Program-made: the position numbers and the translations under genes
NCBI GenBank assembly: GCA_949825065.1
Contig: OX463859.1
Span: 26,925,847-26,989,846, forward strand
Direction of reading: 5' to 3'
Length of the DNA: 64,000 bases
From: Odontocerum albicorne
Lineage: Eukaryota > Arthropoda > Insecta > Trichoptera > Odontoceridae
Shown: positions 11,622-22,004 of the stretch, piece by piece
How positions within the stretch are numbered: the stretch's first letter is position 1
How the letters are laid out: each line of letters begins with the position of its first letter
Notes under the pieces: model-generated
Databases searched by the model: none
Told to the model about the DNA's origin: nothing
Seen by the model: only the letters and a program-made list of their open reading frames with translations

Positions 11622-12775
11622 TGTTAGGACTGTATTTGATAAGTTGCATAGTTCACATCCCTGATATTAAATTCCTGACATATCATGTTTTATGTAACAC
11701 GTGGTTTTGGTTACTAACTGAGATTTTAGTATATTTTTTAATACTGTGGGTAAGATAAGGATAATAGAAAAAAAACATCTCTTAGGTGGTCGCCTCGGGT
11801 TGTAAAAACTACATCCCGGATTGTAAAGAATTCCTTGGTCATTGTTTGTTTAAAAATAAAAAGGGTCTATAATAAAATCTACTTCGTAGTTATTTTCTAT
11901 TGTAAAGATGGAAATTGTAAGGCCTGCGGTATCGGCTAAGCAATAAGACCTACGGTCCTATTGTGAGAAGACAAAAGTGAAGTATCATAAAAAATTTATA
12001 CGGCTCAAGATGGAGTAATAAAGACTGTCTAGACAAACCCTTTTTGCTGAATTCTAAGGTACACCGATCTCAATTGTCTTTTAAAATAAAGTCTCATGTC
12101 TACCAAACGGCTATATTATTTTTTTAAGTGACAAGGAAATCATGTAGCATCTCTTTCTCGCGCTGGCTATAAAAGAGCAGAAATTTTACGAGCAGCTGGC
12201 TCTTCGCGACCAGACACTACGCTGACAGGACGTCTCTCCAGAAACGGTGTTTGAACGGAAGTCTGCCAGACTTGTTTTCCTCATATATCACAGAGCTTCA
12301 GGACGTACAATTCGGTGAATATTATTCCTTTTATTTTAATGTTGGATTTCGTCCGGGCGTATAACCATCGCTCAACTTAAATTCAAATTGTTATTGAAAT
12401 CCCCCTTGCTAATTGTTTTTACAACACAGTCATTGTAGCCAACTTTAAACTTTTTTTTTTCTCGACATTCGTTCGAGTTTTTTTTATATTTTTTTCTTTT
12501 TTCTTTTTTCCATAATATAATAAACTGTTTTGTTTTAAAATTATACTTTGTTTAATTGTGTCGCCTTGTTCCGCTGAGAGTTGAGAGAGAGTTATTCAGA
12601 GTTACAGGAATCTAACGAATCCCTGAGATCTAAAAAGTACTTGTCTCTTTAAGAAGCCGGCTGACCTGTGCGGGCCTGTCGCACCTTGGTAAGATTGATA
12701 TTTGGTGAATTGATTTATGTAATCAATTGTGTATATATTATTATTGTTTCTTAAATATAGCAAATAGGCGTGACA
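11622..12775 (+). repeat. 3' LTR of the LARD-like element
   Basis: 1154 bp, TGTTAGG to GTGACA, uninterrupted. It shows the pre-insertion state of the mariner site at about 12510 (CCATAATATAATAAAC). I counted about a dozen substitutions and small run-length changes against the 5' LTR, close to 1 percent. Confidence 0.95.
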
Positions 12776-13370
12776 GGAACCACGGCAATAGAACACTAAA
12801 ACATAAATAATTGAACCGGACAGTATCAATATATGTTAATATGGAAGTTCACAATAGTATTTTGGTGCCAACTTGAGGGTATAGGAGTGATACGTGGACA
12901 TGGTAAATTACTAATAGGAGCCAAATAAATGCTGTAGAAATGCAAAATTTGACACGACCACATGTAGTGACAGTGTATAACAGAATATAGAACAAAGTCA
13001 TTAGACAGGAATGTGAATTTAAGGCAGATGTACTAAGTAAGATGGAGAAGAGCACGCATATATTGTTTGAGCATTTGGAAAGAATGAATGAAGAACGTCT
13101 AACAAAACAGATATATAGTGTATATGTTAGTGGAATATGTGTGAAAAAAGAGCAAGAAAACCATGGATGCATCAAGAAAATGATGTGCTGAAAGAAGGAA
13201 ATGTAGAAAGTAAGAGAATTCGTAGAAATTGAATGAGATGATATATGGATGTAGAAGAGGCTATGAATGTGTGTAGAGATAGGAAATTCTGACCCTCTAT
13301 TTTCTCTGCCTATCCCGACAGGGAAATTGCGTGTTGGTATGTATTGTCTTTTGTGAATCAGCACATTTTG
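12776..13370 (+). pseudogene. Non-LTR reverse transcriptase remnant (family B), C-terminal part
   Basis: This continues the frame cut at 1475. Translation across frameshifts gives NNRTLK-like sequence, then EVHNSILVP, YNRIRNKVI-like, 'LERMNEERLTKQIY', and the C-terminal 'MDVEEAMNVCRDRKF' and 'FSAYPDREI'. The FGH-x-x-RMNEERLTK block is a usual hallmark of the region downstream of the RT palm in RTE/jockey/CR1-type LINEs. Copies of the same family lie at 25488, 27950, 29735, 41285, 52550 and 60400. Many stops; dead. Confidence 0.75.
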
Positions 13371-13504
13371 CTAACATTAATATATAATATACAAAAAAGC
13401 AGATATAACAGGTAATTTCAATTTATGTGTACTCATAATCCTACATATTCCCATTTCAATATTTTATTTACACAGAGAGTTTTGACAATATGATTTTTTT
13501 TTTG

Positions 13505-13645
13505 TCATATGGTCAGAAATTGTTATTGTATGGATGTGGAAGAGGCTAAGGATGTGTGTCGGGTTAGGAAAGTATGGCGCTCTTTCCACTATGTATACCT
13601 CGACAGGGAAATGACGTGATGGTATATATGTATGATATGTATGGA
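13505..13645 (+). pseudogene. Family B LINE 3' end fragment
   Basis: Translates to 'MDVEEAKDVCRVRKVWRS' and 'YLDRE', followed by the family's untranslated end 'GGGAAATGACGTGATGGTAT'. Only the last ~40 codons and 3' end remain. Confidence 0.7.
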
Positions 13646-13679
13646 TAAATAAAAAAATTATTGTACATCTTAATACCTG

Positions 13680-14165
13680 TTTTTAAATGGATTAATTTGA
13701 ATAAGATTATTTAATTGCTTCATAAATAAATCAATAATTTGCTCAATAAATCAATGTATTGTCATTGTTAATAACTACATCGTAATGTTCAATTGTACCT
13801 CGTAATGATTATTTTTTAAATTGATTATTGAAAAGTTGCTTAGGGTTATTGAATCGTTGCTTAAGTAAACCAATAATATGTTCAACAAATCACTATTCAA
13901 TTGTCCCTCGTAATTATTATTTTTTAAATTGATTATTGAAAAGCTGCTTAAGATTATTGAATCGTTGCTCAAGTAAACCAATAATATGTTCAACAAATCA
14001 CTATTCAATTGTACCTCGTAATGATTATTTTTTAAATTGATTATTGAAAAGCTGCTTAAGATTATTGAATCGTTGCTTAAGTAAACCAATAATATGTTCA
14101 ACAAATCACTATTCAATTGTACCTCGTAATGATTATTTTTTAAATTGATTATTGAAAAGTAAACT
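13680..14165 (+). repeat. Tandem array, 108-bp unit, ~4 units
   Basis: 'CAATTGTACCTCGTAATG' (or CAATTGTCCC) recurs at 13790, 13898, 14006 and 14114, exactly 108 bp apart. Because 108 is divisible by three, a minus-strand frame is open through the array (13775-14116) with a 36-residue repeat; I regard that as a by-product. More diverged half-units continue to about 14430 and recur at 14870-15345. Confidence 0.9.
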
Positions 14166-14529
14166 TAAATTCTTAAATGGTTGCATAAATAAATGAGTAA
14201 TATCTCAAGTAAATCAACATTTATTTGGAAATCGTTAGGGTTATTTTTGAAAATTGATTAAAGAAACGTTTTTTAAAATTCTTGAATAATTATGAAAATA
14301 AACCAATAAAGTGTTCAATACATCAATAATTAACTGTACATTATAACGCTCATTTTTCAAATTGATTAATGAAAGATCACTTAATGTTATGACATACAAA
14401 GAGTTGCCGAATTTTAAAAAACGCAAAAGGGGAAAAAATTAGGCAGTCGATCGGAGCGTGACTGTTATTGCGACCGGAGTTGGAGTATTTGGACTTGGAA
14501 GAGGAATGACTTGTAGCAAGGCTTTGTAT
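14166..14529. repeat. Degenerate continuation of the 108-bp repeat
   Basis: AT-rich sequence with recognisable but decayed pieces of the same unit (ATTGATTA-GAAA, AATAAACCAATAA, TTCAAATTGATTAATGAAA). After about 14430 the similarity is lost. Confidence 0.5.
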
Positions 14530-14830
14530 TTGTTTTGATGGTTATCTGCGGTATATTGTGGGATAAACTTTTTGGTCTGTCTGATTCGCGTGATGTATAC
14601 ATATGTAATTGAGTGTCACTGTTTGTCAGGTTGATGAGAATGTGCAACGGGGTTTTATGTAATAAAAAATCAGAAAGATATATCGATTTATTTTTTCATG
14701 CCATATGTCCTCAGTGAGATGCAGGCCTAGTTTACTGGGGACACGATAAATGAAAGGCAACAAATCCAGATCCATCAAAATTATGTGTCCAAATTAAATT
14801 ACCTGTTGTTTTTTTCGCAAATTGTGTAAG
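14530..14830 (+). repeat. Interspersed repeat, copy 1 (partner at 42008-42318)
   Basis: About 300 bp similar to the reverse complement of 42008-42318. Shared blocks include GCGTGATGTATA, AATTGAGTGTCACTGTTTGT, TTTTTCATGCCAT, and GGCAACAAAYCCAGATCCAT. Family unknown. Confidence 0.75.
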
Positions 14831-14869
14831 ATTTCTTGTCATGTATAAGTAAAATTAAAATGAAAACAA

Positions 14870-15345
14870 ATTATTAAGTTGTATAAATTTATTAATAGTT
14901 CATTTAATAAATAAATATTCAATTGTTTATCGTAATGCTTTCTTTTGAAAAATTGGTCATTAAAAATGTATTTAAGATTAATTAATGTTCGTGAAATTTT
15001 TAGAAATAATTTCTTTATGTTTGGCAAAGCAATATTTAATAAGCCGAATAATAAAGATATTTAAAGGTATTTCAGATCATTGAATGATTATGGCATTCTA
15101 AGAAATTATTTCTTTATATTGGACAAACCAATAGTTAATTAGCTTAATAATGAAGTTATTGAAAAGGTATTTCAAATTATTGAATGTTTGTGGCATTTTT
15201 AGAAATATTTGACAAATCAACAGTTAATTAGCCAATGTATGAAGTTATTGAAAAGGTATTTTTAATGTTTATGACCTTCTTAGAAATATTTGCTTCTTAT
15301 GCTTGAGAAACCAATCGTATTCGATAAACAAATAATATTTTACTA
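14870..15345. repeat. Degenerate tandem repeats related to the 108-bp unit
   Basis: Recurring 'AAATTATTTCTTTAT', 'GACAAACCAATAGTTAATTAGC' type segments and 'TATTGAAAAGGTATTT' repeat roughly every 110-120 bp. Divergence is high. Confidence 0.5.
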
Positions 15346-15349
15346 GTTG

Positions 15350-15850
15350 CAACCCGTGAAATATTCACGGAAGTAAAACAAATTCTACATTCATGAAAAT
15401 ACGAGTATATATTCATAAATATAGAATTTGTTTATATATATACTTTTTACAACGGTTCCAAAATTGTTAGCTAGGTATTTGAAATTCATTTAGTTATCAC
15501 GGACCCACCGAGATCCAATTTCGTATTCTTTAATGAAGTAAAACAAATTCTACATTTATGAAAATATATATTAATAAATGTAAAATTTGTTTATATAAAT
15601 CATTTAAACATCGTCCCCTTTAACACCGGATCAAAAATTGTTAGCTAGGTATTTAAAATTCGTTCAGTATATCACGGGCCCACCGAGATTCAAATATTGA
15701 ATTACTTTCGGAGAGAATCCAAGTATTCCTCTCTCGCTCTCATGTATTCAAAATTCCAATTAATTGTATTCCAATTTCGAATTAATTTCGCAGAGAATCC
15801 AAGTATTCGTCTCTCGCTCTCTTGTATTCAAAATTTAATTCTCGTATTCT
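15350..15850 (+). repeat. Two successive tandem duplications
   Basis: A ~165-175-bp segment is repeated: 'AAGTAAAACAAATTCTACAT' at about 15372 and 15535, 'ATTGTTAGCTAGGTATTT' at about 15464 and 15638, and CCCACCGAGAT at about 15506 and 15680. Right after it an ~80-bp segment ('GAATCCAAGTATTC', CTCTCGCTCT) is also doubled at 15715 and 15795. Confidence 0.8.
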
Positions 15851-16734
15851 TTCTTTGACGACAACCATCGTATGGGTTTTGGCCTATTTATACTATGATG
15901 ATATCGTAATGCCTATTTGTGAAATAGAATACTGAAAAAAATCTGATTATTGAATCGTTATGACATTATTAAAAATGTTTTCTTGGTTTTTGATAAACCA
16001 TAGTCAGTTATGCATTGTAATGCTTATTTGTAAAATGTAAAACGCTAAATAATCTTATACAAATATTTATTGTGATCTCAAAATACTGCTTCGAAAGTAT
16101 AGTATTTCTTCCTCTTCAATCTTCTCTAATCTCTCATCCTTTATCTCTGGAATACTAATTGAAATCGCATTATTTCGAAACAGGATTCGAGAGTAAATTT
16201 TAATCAAGTCGGATTATTCGATTAACAAATTAATTAAGCTTTGAATTTGTTATCCGTTGCATTATTAATAATCAATTTCCTGAAACGTTTAGTCTCTTCG
16301 AAGCATTTCGTTCTTTCAAAACAACCTCCACCGAGCATTTAATTTGATTTCACCGTTATCAAAACCTTCCCAATATTATTTTTTGGATAATTCACAATAA
16401 ATTAAAAGGACGTTTGAATATCCTTAAAACTTTTAATTCTGTCTTAATTTTAAATTATAATTTTGTCTAAATTTTAACAAGCTTATTTTCTTTCGATTGT
16501 TGACAGAATAACAACCATGGATTACAAAAAAATATATTCTTTCAAGTTAAAATAATTTGTAAGTAATCAGAAGTGGATAAGTAAACAATTTAATGGCCGC
16601 AGCTGACATCTTCCTATTTTATCACTCAATTATTTTATTTTTTGTCCTGAGTTAGAATCTGAGCTAGAACGCCATTAATAAGAAAGAGTCGACTCCTTAA
16701 ACAGAACTACATAAATTATCTTAATAAATGAATT
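15851..16734. other. No feature recognised
   Basis: AT-rich sequence, stops in all frames. A short decayed echo of the preceding repeats is visible near 15900-16050. Confidence 0.5.
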
Positions 16735-16890
16735 AGTCTTTTTTGTGCTCCCTTGATGATGTCTAGAAAACCTTGAAACTGGTAGGGTTATAACTTTAAA
16801 TAAATTGAAATAAACAGTTTTGATAAAATACAGAACAATGTTTTGAAACCTCTACAGTGTTAATGCCTTAACTTTAAATAATAAATAATT
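16735..16890 (+). mobile_element. Penelope-like element terminal fragment
   Basis: Carries the terminal sequence shared with 18437-18700, 23690-23770, 36610-36737 and 48762-49367: 'TTGATGATG', a GAAACTGGTAGGGTTATA block, 'GAAATAAACAGTTTTGATAAAAT', and a tail with 'GTTAATGCCTTAACT'. No coding part. Confidence 0.7.
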
Positions 16891-17689
16891 TGTTTTTTTT
16901 TTATTTTTACTGTTATTTTATTGGGCATGCTGTTAGTCTGATATCATCTAACAGCTAATATAAGACTGGCATTATTATCTACGTGCTAACAACAAGCGAA
17001 TTAAAAATATTTCGCCCCATTTATTGACAAAGCGTGTTTTTCCTGGTTTTTTAATCATCGGTTTTTCTAATCTCCCGTTTTTTCTTGTTCTTTACTTTTC
17101 ACTTTATTTCTGTAATTTAGTATTGAAGTTTTTTTGCTCTATATAAATAAATTAAATCCCCCCATTTAACTCAAAACTATGTATATTATAATCGTAGTTT
17201 GGTTAGAAGTGATTTCCACTTGGCTATATTTTTCATTCGTATGGTATCTAACAATTAAGCTACGTGGATAGTAGTTCATATAGCTAATTTGTATAAATTG
17301 GGCTTAAATCAGTTTTGTTTCCCGACACATATTTTTGATAGGGCATAAATCAGTAGTGTTTGCCGACACATTGAAAAACGTTTTCGGAAAGTAATACTGA
17401 CTTAAGCCCTGTTTATCTAGTTTTTCGATTGAGAATCACTGGAGCTGGAACGAAGCTCACAGTTTGTTGTCGTACATTTTGGCATACTTTAGCACGTAAC
17501 GAGACAACAAGACTTTTTAACCAAACCGAAGCTCTTTCCTTTTTATTTTTTGTCCGGGCATCATCTGGAATCAAACCCAAATTATTCAACGTACAATTCA
17601 AGCGTTTTACTCAATTGTCTGTGAATGTCACCATTTAACATAGCAAAGAAGCCACTATTTTGTATAATTAAGTTTTTTAAATAAATTAG
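16891..17689. other. No gene; one short duplication
   Basis: At 17300-17372 'GGGCWTAAATCAGT' and 'GCCGACACAT' occur twice about 45 bp apart. Two overlapping opposite-strand open stretches at 17413-17638 have no recognisable similarity. Confidence 0.5.
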
Positions 17690-18135
17690 CACTTTGTCAT
17701 GCAAAATCTTCCAATATCCATGTTTCTACGAGTAGTTTAATTTTTTTATATTTTTATTTAATACATTTTCCAAAGGCTGTACCTTTATACATATTTATAA
17801 CTAAATTATTAAAAACCTAACATAATTTCTATATAATAACTATAAACTAACTTAATTTTAATTCACTACGTGTTATTTTTATTTTCATAAACCTAATATT
17901 TAATTTCTAAGAAATAGTGAACACAAATTCACTTCTAACTAGATAACAATTCATACAAATAATTATTTAATTTATTTCTTTATACACACACATACATGTC
18001 CACTTGTTCAGGCTTCTTAAATTTCATCACAATTACTAAGACCTTGGTCATCCCTGCTAATACTGTATGTGTAGTCAGGCAACAGAAAACGCATTAAACT
18101 ATTTTTTAACTGCAGGTCAATATGGTATTCTGTTT
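17690..18135. repeat. Unidentified interspersed repeat, copy 1 (partner at 53050-53425)
   Basis: About 400 bp similar in the same order and orientation to 53050-53425. Shared blocks: 'CTAACTAGATAACAATTC' type sequence, 'CACTTGTTCAGGCT', 'AGACCTTGGTCATCCC' and GTCAGGCAACA. No coding potential seen. It may be an untranslated end of an unrecognised retroelement. Confidence 0.7.
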
Positions 18136-18436
18136 CCGTTTTAACATGTTTGGTTGAGTGAAAAGCTCGACGATTAGAGTACACAGGACACTACTCAAAT
18201 ATGAAAGGTTTAGAATCAAATAATGCTCTTAACCGAATATCACCGCAAAACACGAACATCATGCAATTTGCTGTGGGCGGTTCAACATGGCGAGATTAAA
18301 TTCAACCACAATATTCGAACATACAAGATATTTAATTGTTTTTCACTTATTTTAGTTAATAGTTTCATCAATATCAATTTTAGTAGATTTCGCATTTATT
18401 AATACAAATATATTTAATGGAACCATAAAACATATT

Positions 18437-18700
18437 TTTTAATATTATTCATAGTTAAGCCACAAACATTGTGGAAGTTTTAAGACATTGTTATTTGTTT
18501 TATCAAACACTGTTTATTCCACTTTATGTAACGGTATAACCGTATTGATTTCCAGGTTTTTTACCCCATCATCAGGAGAGCACAAACAAGTATTGTTTGT
18601 GTTCCTCTGATGACGAAGGGAAAGCCTCGGAATCTGTAGGGTTATACCGTTACAAAAAGTGGAATAAACAGTGTTTGATAAAACAAATAACAATTTTTTT
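18437..18700. mobile_element. Penelope-like element ends joined as a palindrome
   Basis: An almost perfect inverted repeat with arms of about 100 bp spans 18487-18694. The left arm starts ATTGTTATTTGTTTTATC and the right arm ends with its exact complement. Only about ten bases separate the arms. Each arm is the terminal sequence of the Penelope-like family (ACGGTATAACC / GGTTATACCGT, GTGGAATAAACAGTGTTTGA). The left arm continues to about 18437 with the tail that reads (minus strand) GTTTGTGGCTTAACTATG. No coding sequence lies between, so this is a head-to-head junction of two termini. Confidence 0.85.
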
Positions 18701-19152
18701 TCTTCCTAGCTTCTAATTTTGTTCTCAAGACGCTATTTAAATAAATAAGCTACCAAAATGCAGAACATAATTGGAGAACATAAAAACCACTTAAATTTGA
18801 AATGTATTATAAAAATGAAACTCCTTAAACATGGAACTACTTAAATATGGAACCACTTAAATAAGGAACCACTGAAACTCGGAATAAATAAAAACCACTT
18901 TCAGCTCTTTATTAAATGAATATCGTTTCTAGAACACTCTTGAATTAAATAAAACAACTTTAATAGTGCTAGTGGGATGAGCTCGGACCTTTTGGTGGCT
19001 TTGCTATTGAATGTGTTTTGTTAACCTTTGCCTTATCATGTATGTTCGCTAGCGGGATATATTTGCTTGCAATTTTGTTTTTCTCTGTGAACTTATAGTT
19101 GTAAAAGTTAAATTAGTGCTATTGACTGCTTATTCATAGCCATTTTTATTTT

Positions 19153-19455
19153 GTTTTTAATTAACATGCACAAGGCTGTGAGCTGAAATATTTGATGTCC
19201 TCGTGACTGGACTCGCCCTCTATTGGTAGATATGAATCTCGACTTGGGGAATGTTATGATGTGAGCCAAAACCTTTTGATAACTTATATCTTAAATATGT
19301 TTTCTGTTTTTAATTAACATGCACAAGGTTGTGGGCTGAAACATATGATGTCCTCGTGACTGGACTCGCCCTCTATTGCTGGATATGAATCTTGACTTTG
19401 AGAATGTTATGATGTGAGCCAAAACCTTTTGATAACTTATATCTTAAATATGTTT
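19153..19455 (+). repeat. 151-bp unit, two tandem copies (relatives at 37650 and 37965)
   Basis: Both copies carry 'AATTAACATGCACAAGG', 'GATGTCCTCGTGACTGGACT', 'GAATGTTATGATGTGAGCC' and 'AAACCTTTTGATAACTTA'. The same blocks, more diverged, occur singly at 37650-37785 and 37965-38100. Not recognised. Confidence 0.85.
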
Positions 19456-19622
19456 TCTTCTCCAATATCTTGAAATTAAAATGCAATTTCATGGTATATG
19501 TACATACGTATATACTATGTTGTTATCAATTAACATCTAAAAGTAAACCAAAACCACTAAAATAGCCATCTATATTAAGGGTTTTTGATACCAGAACGAA
19601 CTTAAAGCAAATGAAAACCATG

Positions 19623-20208
19623 TATTTATTTATTTAACACTTTTATTGCAAATACAATCTGGCGGGCTTATTGCCAGGCGGCAATCTCTTCCAACCAACT
19701 AGACAAAAGTAAATGAAACAAGTTACGTGGTCGCATAAATCATTCAAATGACTATCTATCCCCACGAAATCCATAAACATATACGTGAGCACATGCCCAC
19801 GAACCCCACAAAGACGGACAGTCACCCGAACATTATTTTTCATATAAAGTGAGATATCATCAATCAAAAGGAAATAAAGGGATGATGGAGGGGAAAGGAA
19901 AAGAAAAATCAGGAATGAAACACGTTATTTTACTGACTAGAAATTAAGAGGTTTTTTAGTCGCTTCTTAAAGCATGCCAAGGACGGAGCGAGTCTTATAT
20001 TGGTTTGTAACTAATTCCAGAGTCTCACTGCATGCACAGTAAAGGATGACGTATAAAAAGAGGAGCGGTGAACTGGAAAGGCCAACAAACAATCTTTGTT
20101 TGAGCGTAGCGCTAATCCATGATTGGAAAGACGCTGAAAATTCTCGGTGAGATAAATAAAATCATTTAATTTCCGTCGTCGTAAAAAAAGTCGAACTTCC
20201 CATGTGTT
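19623..20208 (-). mobile_element. Non-LTR retrotransposon family A, 5'-truncated copy (best preserved)
   Basis: On the minus strand this runs from within the reverse-transcriptase C-terminus through the 3' UTR to a TAAATAAATA-type tail. The 3' end has the family signature GAAGAGATTGCCGCCTGGCA, then GCCCGCCAGATTGTATTTGC. Other copies: 39620, 40322, 45040 (minus), 45790, 48110, 60515 and isolated tails. The copy is truncated at a boundary with a satellite at about 20210. Confidence 0.85.
19930..20208 (-). pseudogene. Family A LINE ORF2 C-terminus
   Basis: The frame is open for about 92 codons except for one TAG (20011-20013). It reads DCLLAFPVHRSSF, SFTVHAVRLWN, [stop], LQTNIRLAPSLACFKKRLK, KNLLISSQ and ends at TAA (19930-19932). 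The pattern 'S-F-V-A-RLWN-LP...FKxxLKxLL' is the usual C-terminal end of jockey/CR1/I-like reverse transcriptases. Polymerase and endonuclease domains are absent, so the fragment is dead. Confidence 0.8.
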
Positions 20209-20209
20209 A

Positions 20210-20975
20210 TTATCTTGAAGTAAATGAAAACCACTTAAAAATTACTCTTTATTTACTAAATTTTGCTCTAAGAATGCTCTTGAAGTAAATGAAATTTACT
20301 TAAATACTCTTTATTCGTAGAATTCCGTACCCAAAATACTCTTGAACAAAATGAAAACCATTTAAATAGTACTCTTTTGTTCACTGAATTTTACTCCGAT
20401 AACGTTTTTGAAGTAAATGAAAACAAATTAAACATTACTCTCTATTCACTCAGTGTTGTTAACAGAATGCTTTTGATTTAAATTAAAACCATTTAAAAAT
20501 TAATCATTATTTGCTGAACTTTGCTCCCAGATGATATTGAAGTAAATGAAAACAACTTAAACATTACTCTATATTCACTCAGTGTTGCTAACAGAAAGCG
20601 TTTGATTTAAATTAAAATAATTTAAAAATTAATCATTATTCGCCGAACTTTGCTCCCAGATGATATTGAAGTAAAGGAAAACAACTTAAACAGTTCTCTC
20701 TATTCTCTCAGTGCTGTTAACAGAATGTTTCTGATTTAAATTAAAACCGTTTAAAAATTAATCATTATTCGCTGAACTTTGCTCCCAGATGATATTGAAG
20801 TAAATGAAAACAACTTAAACATTACTCTCTATTCACTCAGTGTTGTTAACATAATGCTTTTGATTTAAATTAAAATAATTTAAAAATTAATCATTATTTG
20901 CTGAACTTTGCTCCCAGATGATATTGAAGTAAATGAAAACCATCTCAATAATACAACATATTTACTGAGTTTCGC
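20210..20975 (+). repeat. Tandem array, 129-bp unit, with degenerate half-units upstream
   Basis: 'GCTCCCAGATGATATTGAAG' recurs at 20523, 20652, 20781 and 20910, exactly 129 bp apart. Each unit is itself made of two diverged ~65-bp halves, both with 'TGAAAACMAYTTAAA' and 'ATTACTC' or 'AATCATTATT'. Upstream, 20210-20395 shows single half-units. The array abuts the truncated end of the family A LINE. Confidence 0.9.
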
Positions 20976-22004
20976 TCACATATTGTTTTGAAAAATAAAA
21001 AAAACATATTTACTCGTATAATTTGCCTACTCAACACACGTTTTAGGGAAAAATATTCACGAGGGCCGCCATGGCGCCGGATTTATGGTTCAGATACACA
21101 AAAACACTTTTTAAAGGAAAATACTGCCTTCAAATATATCCGAGACTGCAGTATTTTTTTGTTATACAATCGATGCAGTCTAGGGAAGAGAGAATTCGAG
21201 TGGAAATTGGGAACAAATTTCAATAATTTCTTAACAAAATGAAATATTAATCGCCGTTCCTCCTTCGTTTAGTTATAAAGTACTTGTCTTCACCCTGAAA
21301 TAAATTTGATGGTTTCATAAAAATTATGTTATGCCAAATTCCAATGCAATACTCACAATAAATACGAATAAAAGGAGAGTTAATACAGCGTTATTCAGTA
21401 CATAAACTTTCCTCAAGGGCAGTCTAACTCGAACTCACTATTACTGACACATTTTTAATATTACAAAATAAATATCTACAGTCAGTTCATACATTTGTCT
21501 TTATGTTAATGTAATGTGTTTGATTCCCCATGATTCATGTCGTAGAACAATATGCTTCCAAAAAGGTCGTTTCCTGTTGAAATGTACACTCCATTGGTCA
21601 GTTTATAATCGATCGTTGTAAACATCGAACGTTAATAAGACCCTTAGAAAATTATTATAAAAAATCCGTACAAGTGGCACGTTCTATACTTTTAATTTTT
21701 AAACGTTGGAAGTGTAAGTTCCACAGCAGAAAAAAAGCAGTATTTGTAGGGAAAATGATATCAGTATAAGGACTGCAAAGAAATTGTTTGAAAAATTTAA
21801 AAAAGAACACTACAAAAAAATTAAGGAATAATTTCGAGTTTCCTGCCTCATCCCCCTTACTCTCCAAATATTGCTCAAAGTGACTATAATTTATTTCTGG
21901 CTCTTCAGATTTTTTATCAGGAAAATAATCAAACGATGTTGAAGTCGAAAAATAAGTTTCCAGTTTTGTAACATCAAAACAAGTTTCATTTTATATGTAC
22001 AAAT
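20976..22004. other. No feature recognised
   Basis: AT-rich; an 84-codon open stretch at 20988-21242 and a 70-codon one at 21655-21867 (minus) have no recognisable motif. Confidence 0.5.

Larger units (their letters stand above)
1476..12775 (+). mobile_element. Non-autonomous LTR retrotransposon, LARD-like (no gag/pol)
   Basis: Two LTRs (1476-3916 including a 1286-bp mariner, and 11622-12775) flank a 7.7-kb interior. Both begin TGTTAGG and end GTGACA, with GGAA target duplications outside. The interior starts with a lysine-tRNA-like primer site and ends with a short purine tract, so reverse-transcription signals are present. I see no gag, protease, reverse transcriptase or integrase similarity in the interior; the longest open stretches are near 100 codons and unrecognised. 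By eye the LTRs differ at only about a dozen sites plus the mariner, so the copy is fairly young and the lack of coding cannot be blamed on decay after insertion. Large coding-free elements of this build are called LARDs and are known best from plants. The orientation is set by the primer site and purine tract. Mobilisation by a Gypsy-like partner is inferred. Confidence 0.88.

Noticed and set aside
12849..13364. 171-codon minus-strand open frame
   Set aside because: It lies antisense to the family B reverse transcriptase remnant, whose plus-strand motifs (NEERLTKQIY, CRDRK, SAYPDRE) explain the sequence. The minus-strand protein is low-complexity and unrecognisable.
13775..14116. Minus-strand frame with 36-residue repeats
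   Set aside because: Open only because the 108-bp satellite period is divisible by three; no start context, no similarity, and neighbouring degenerate units are full of stops.
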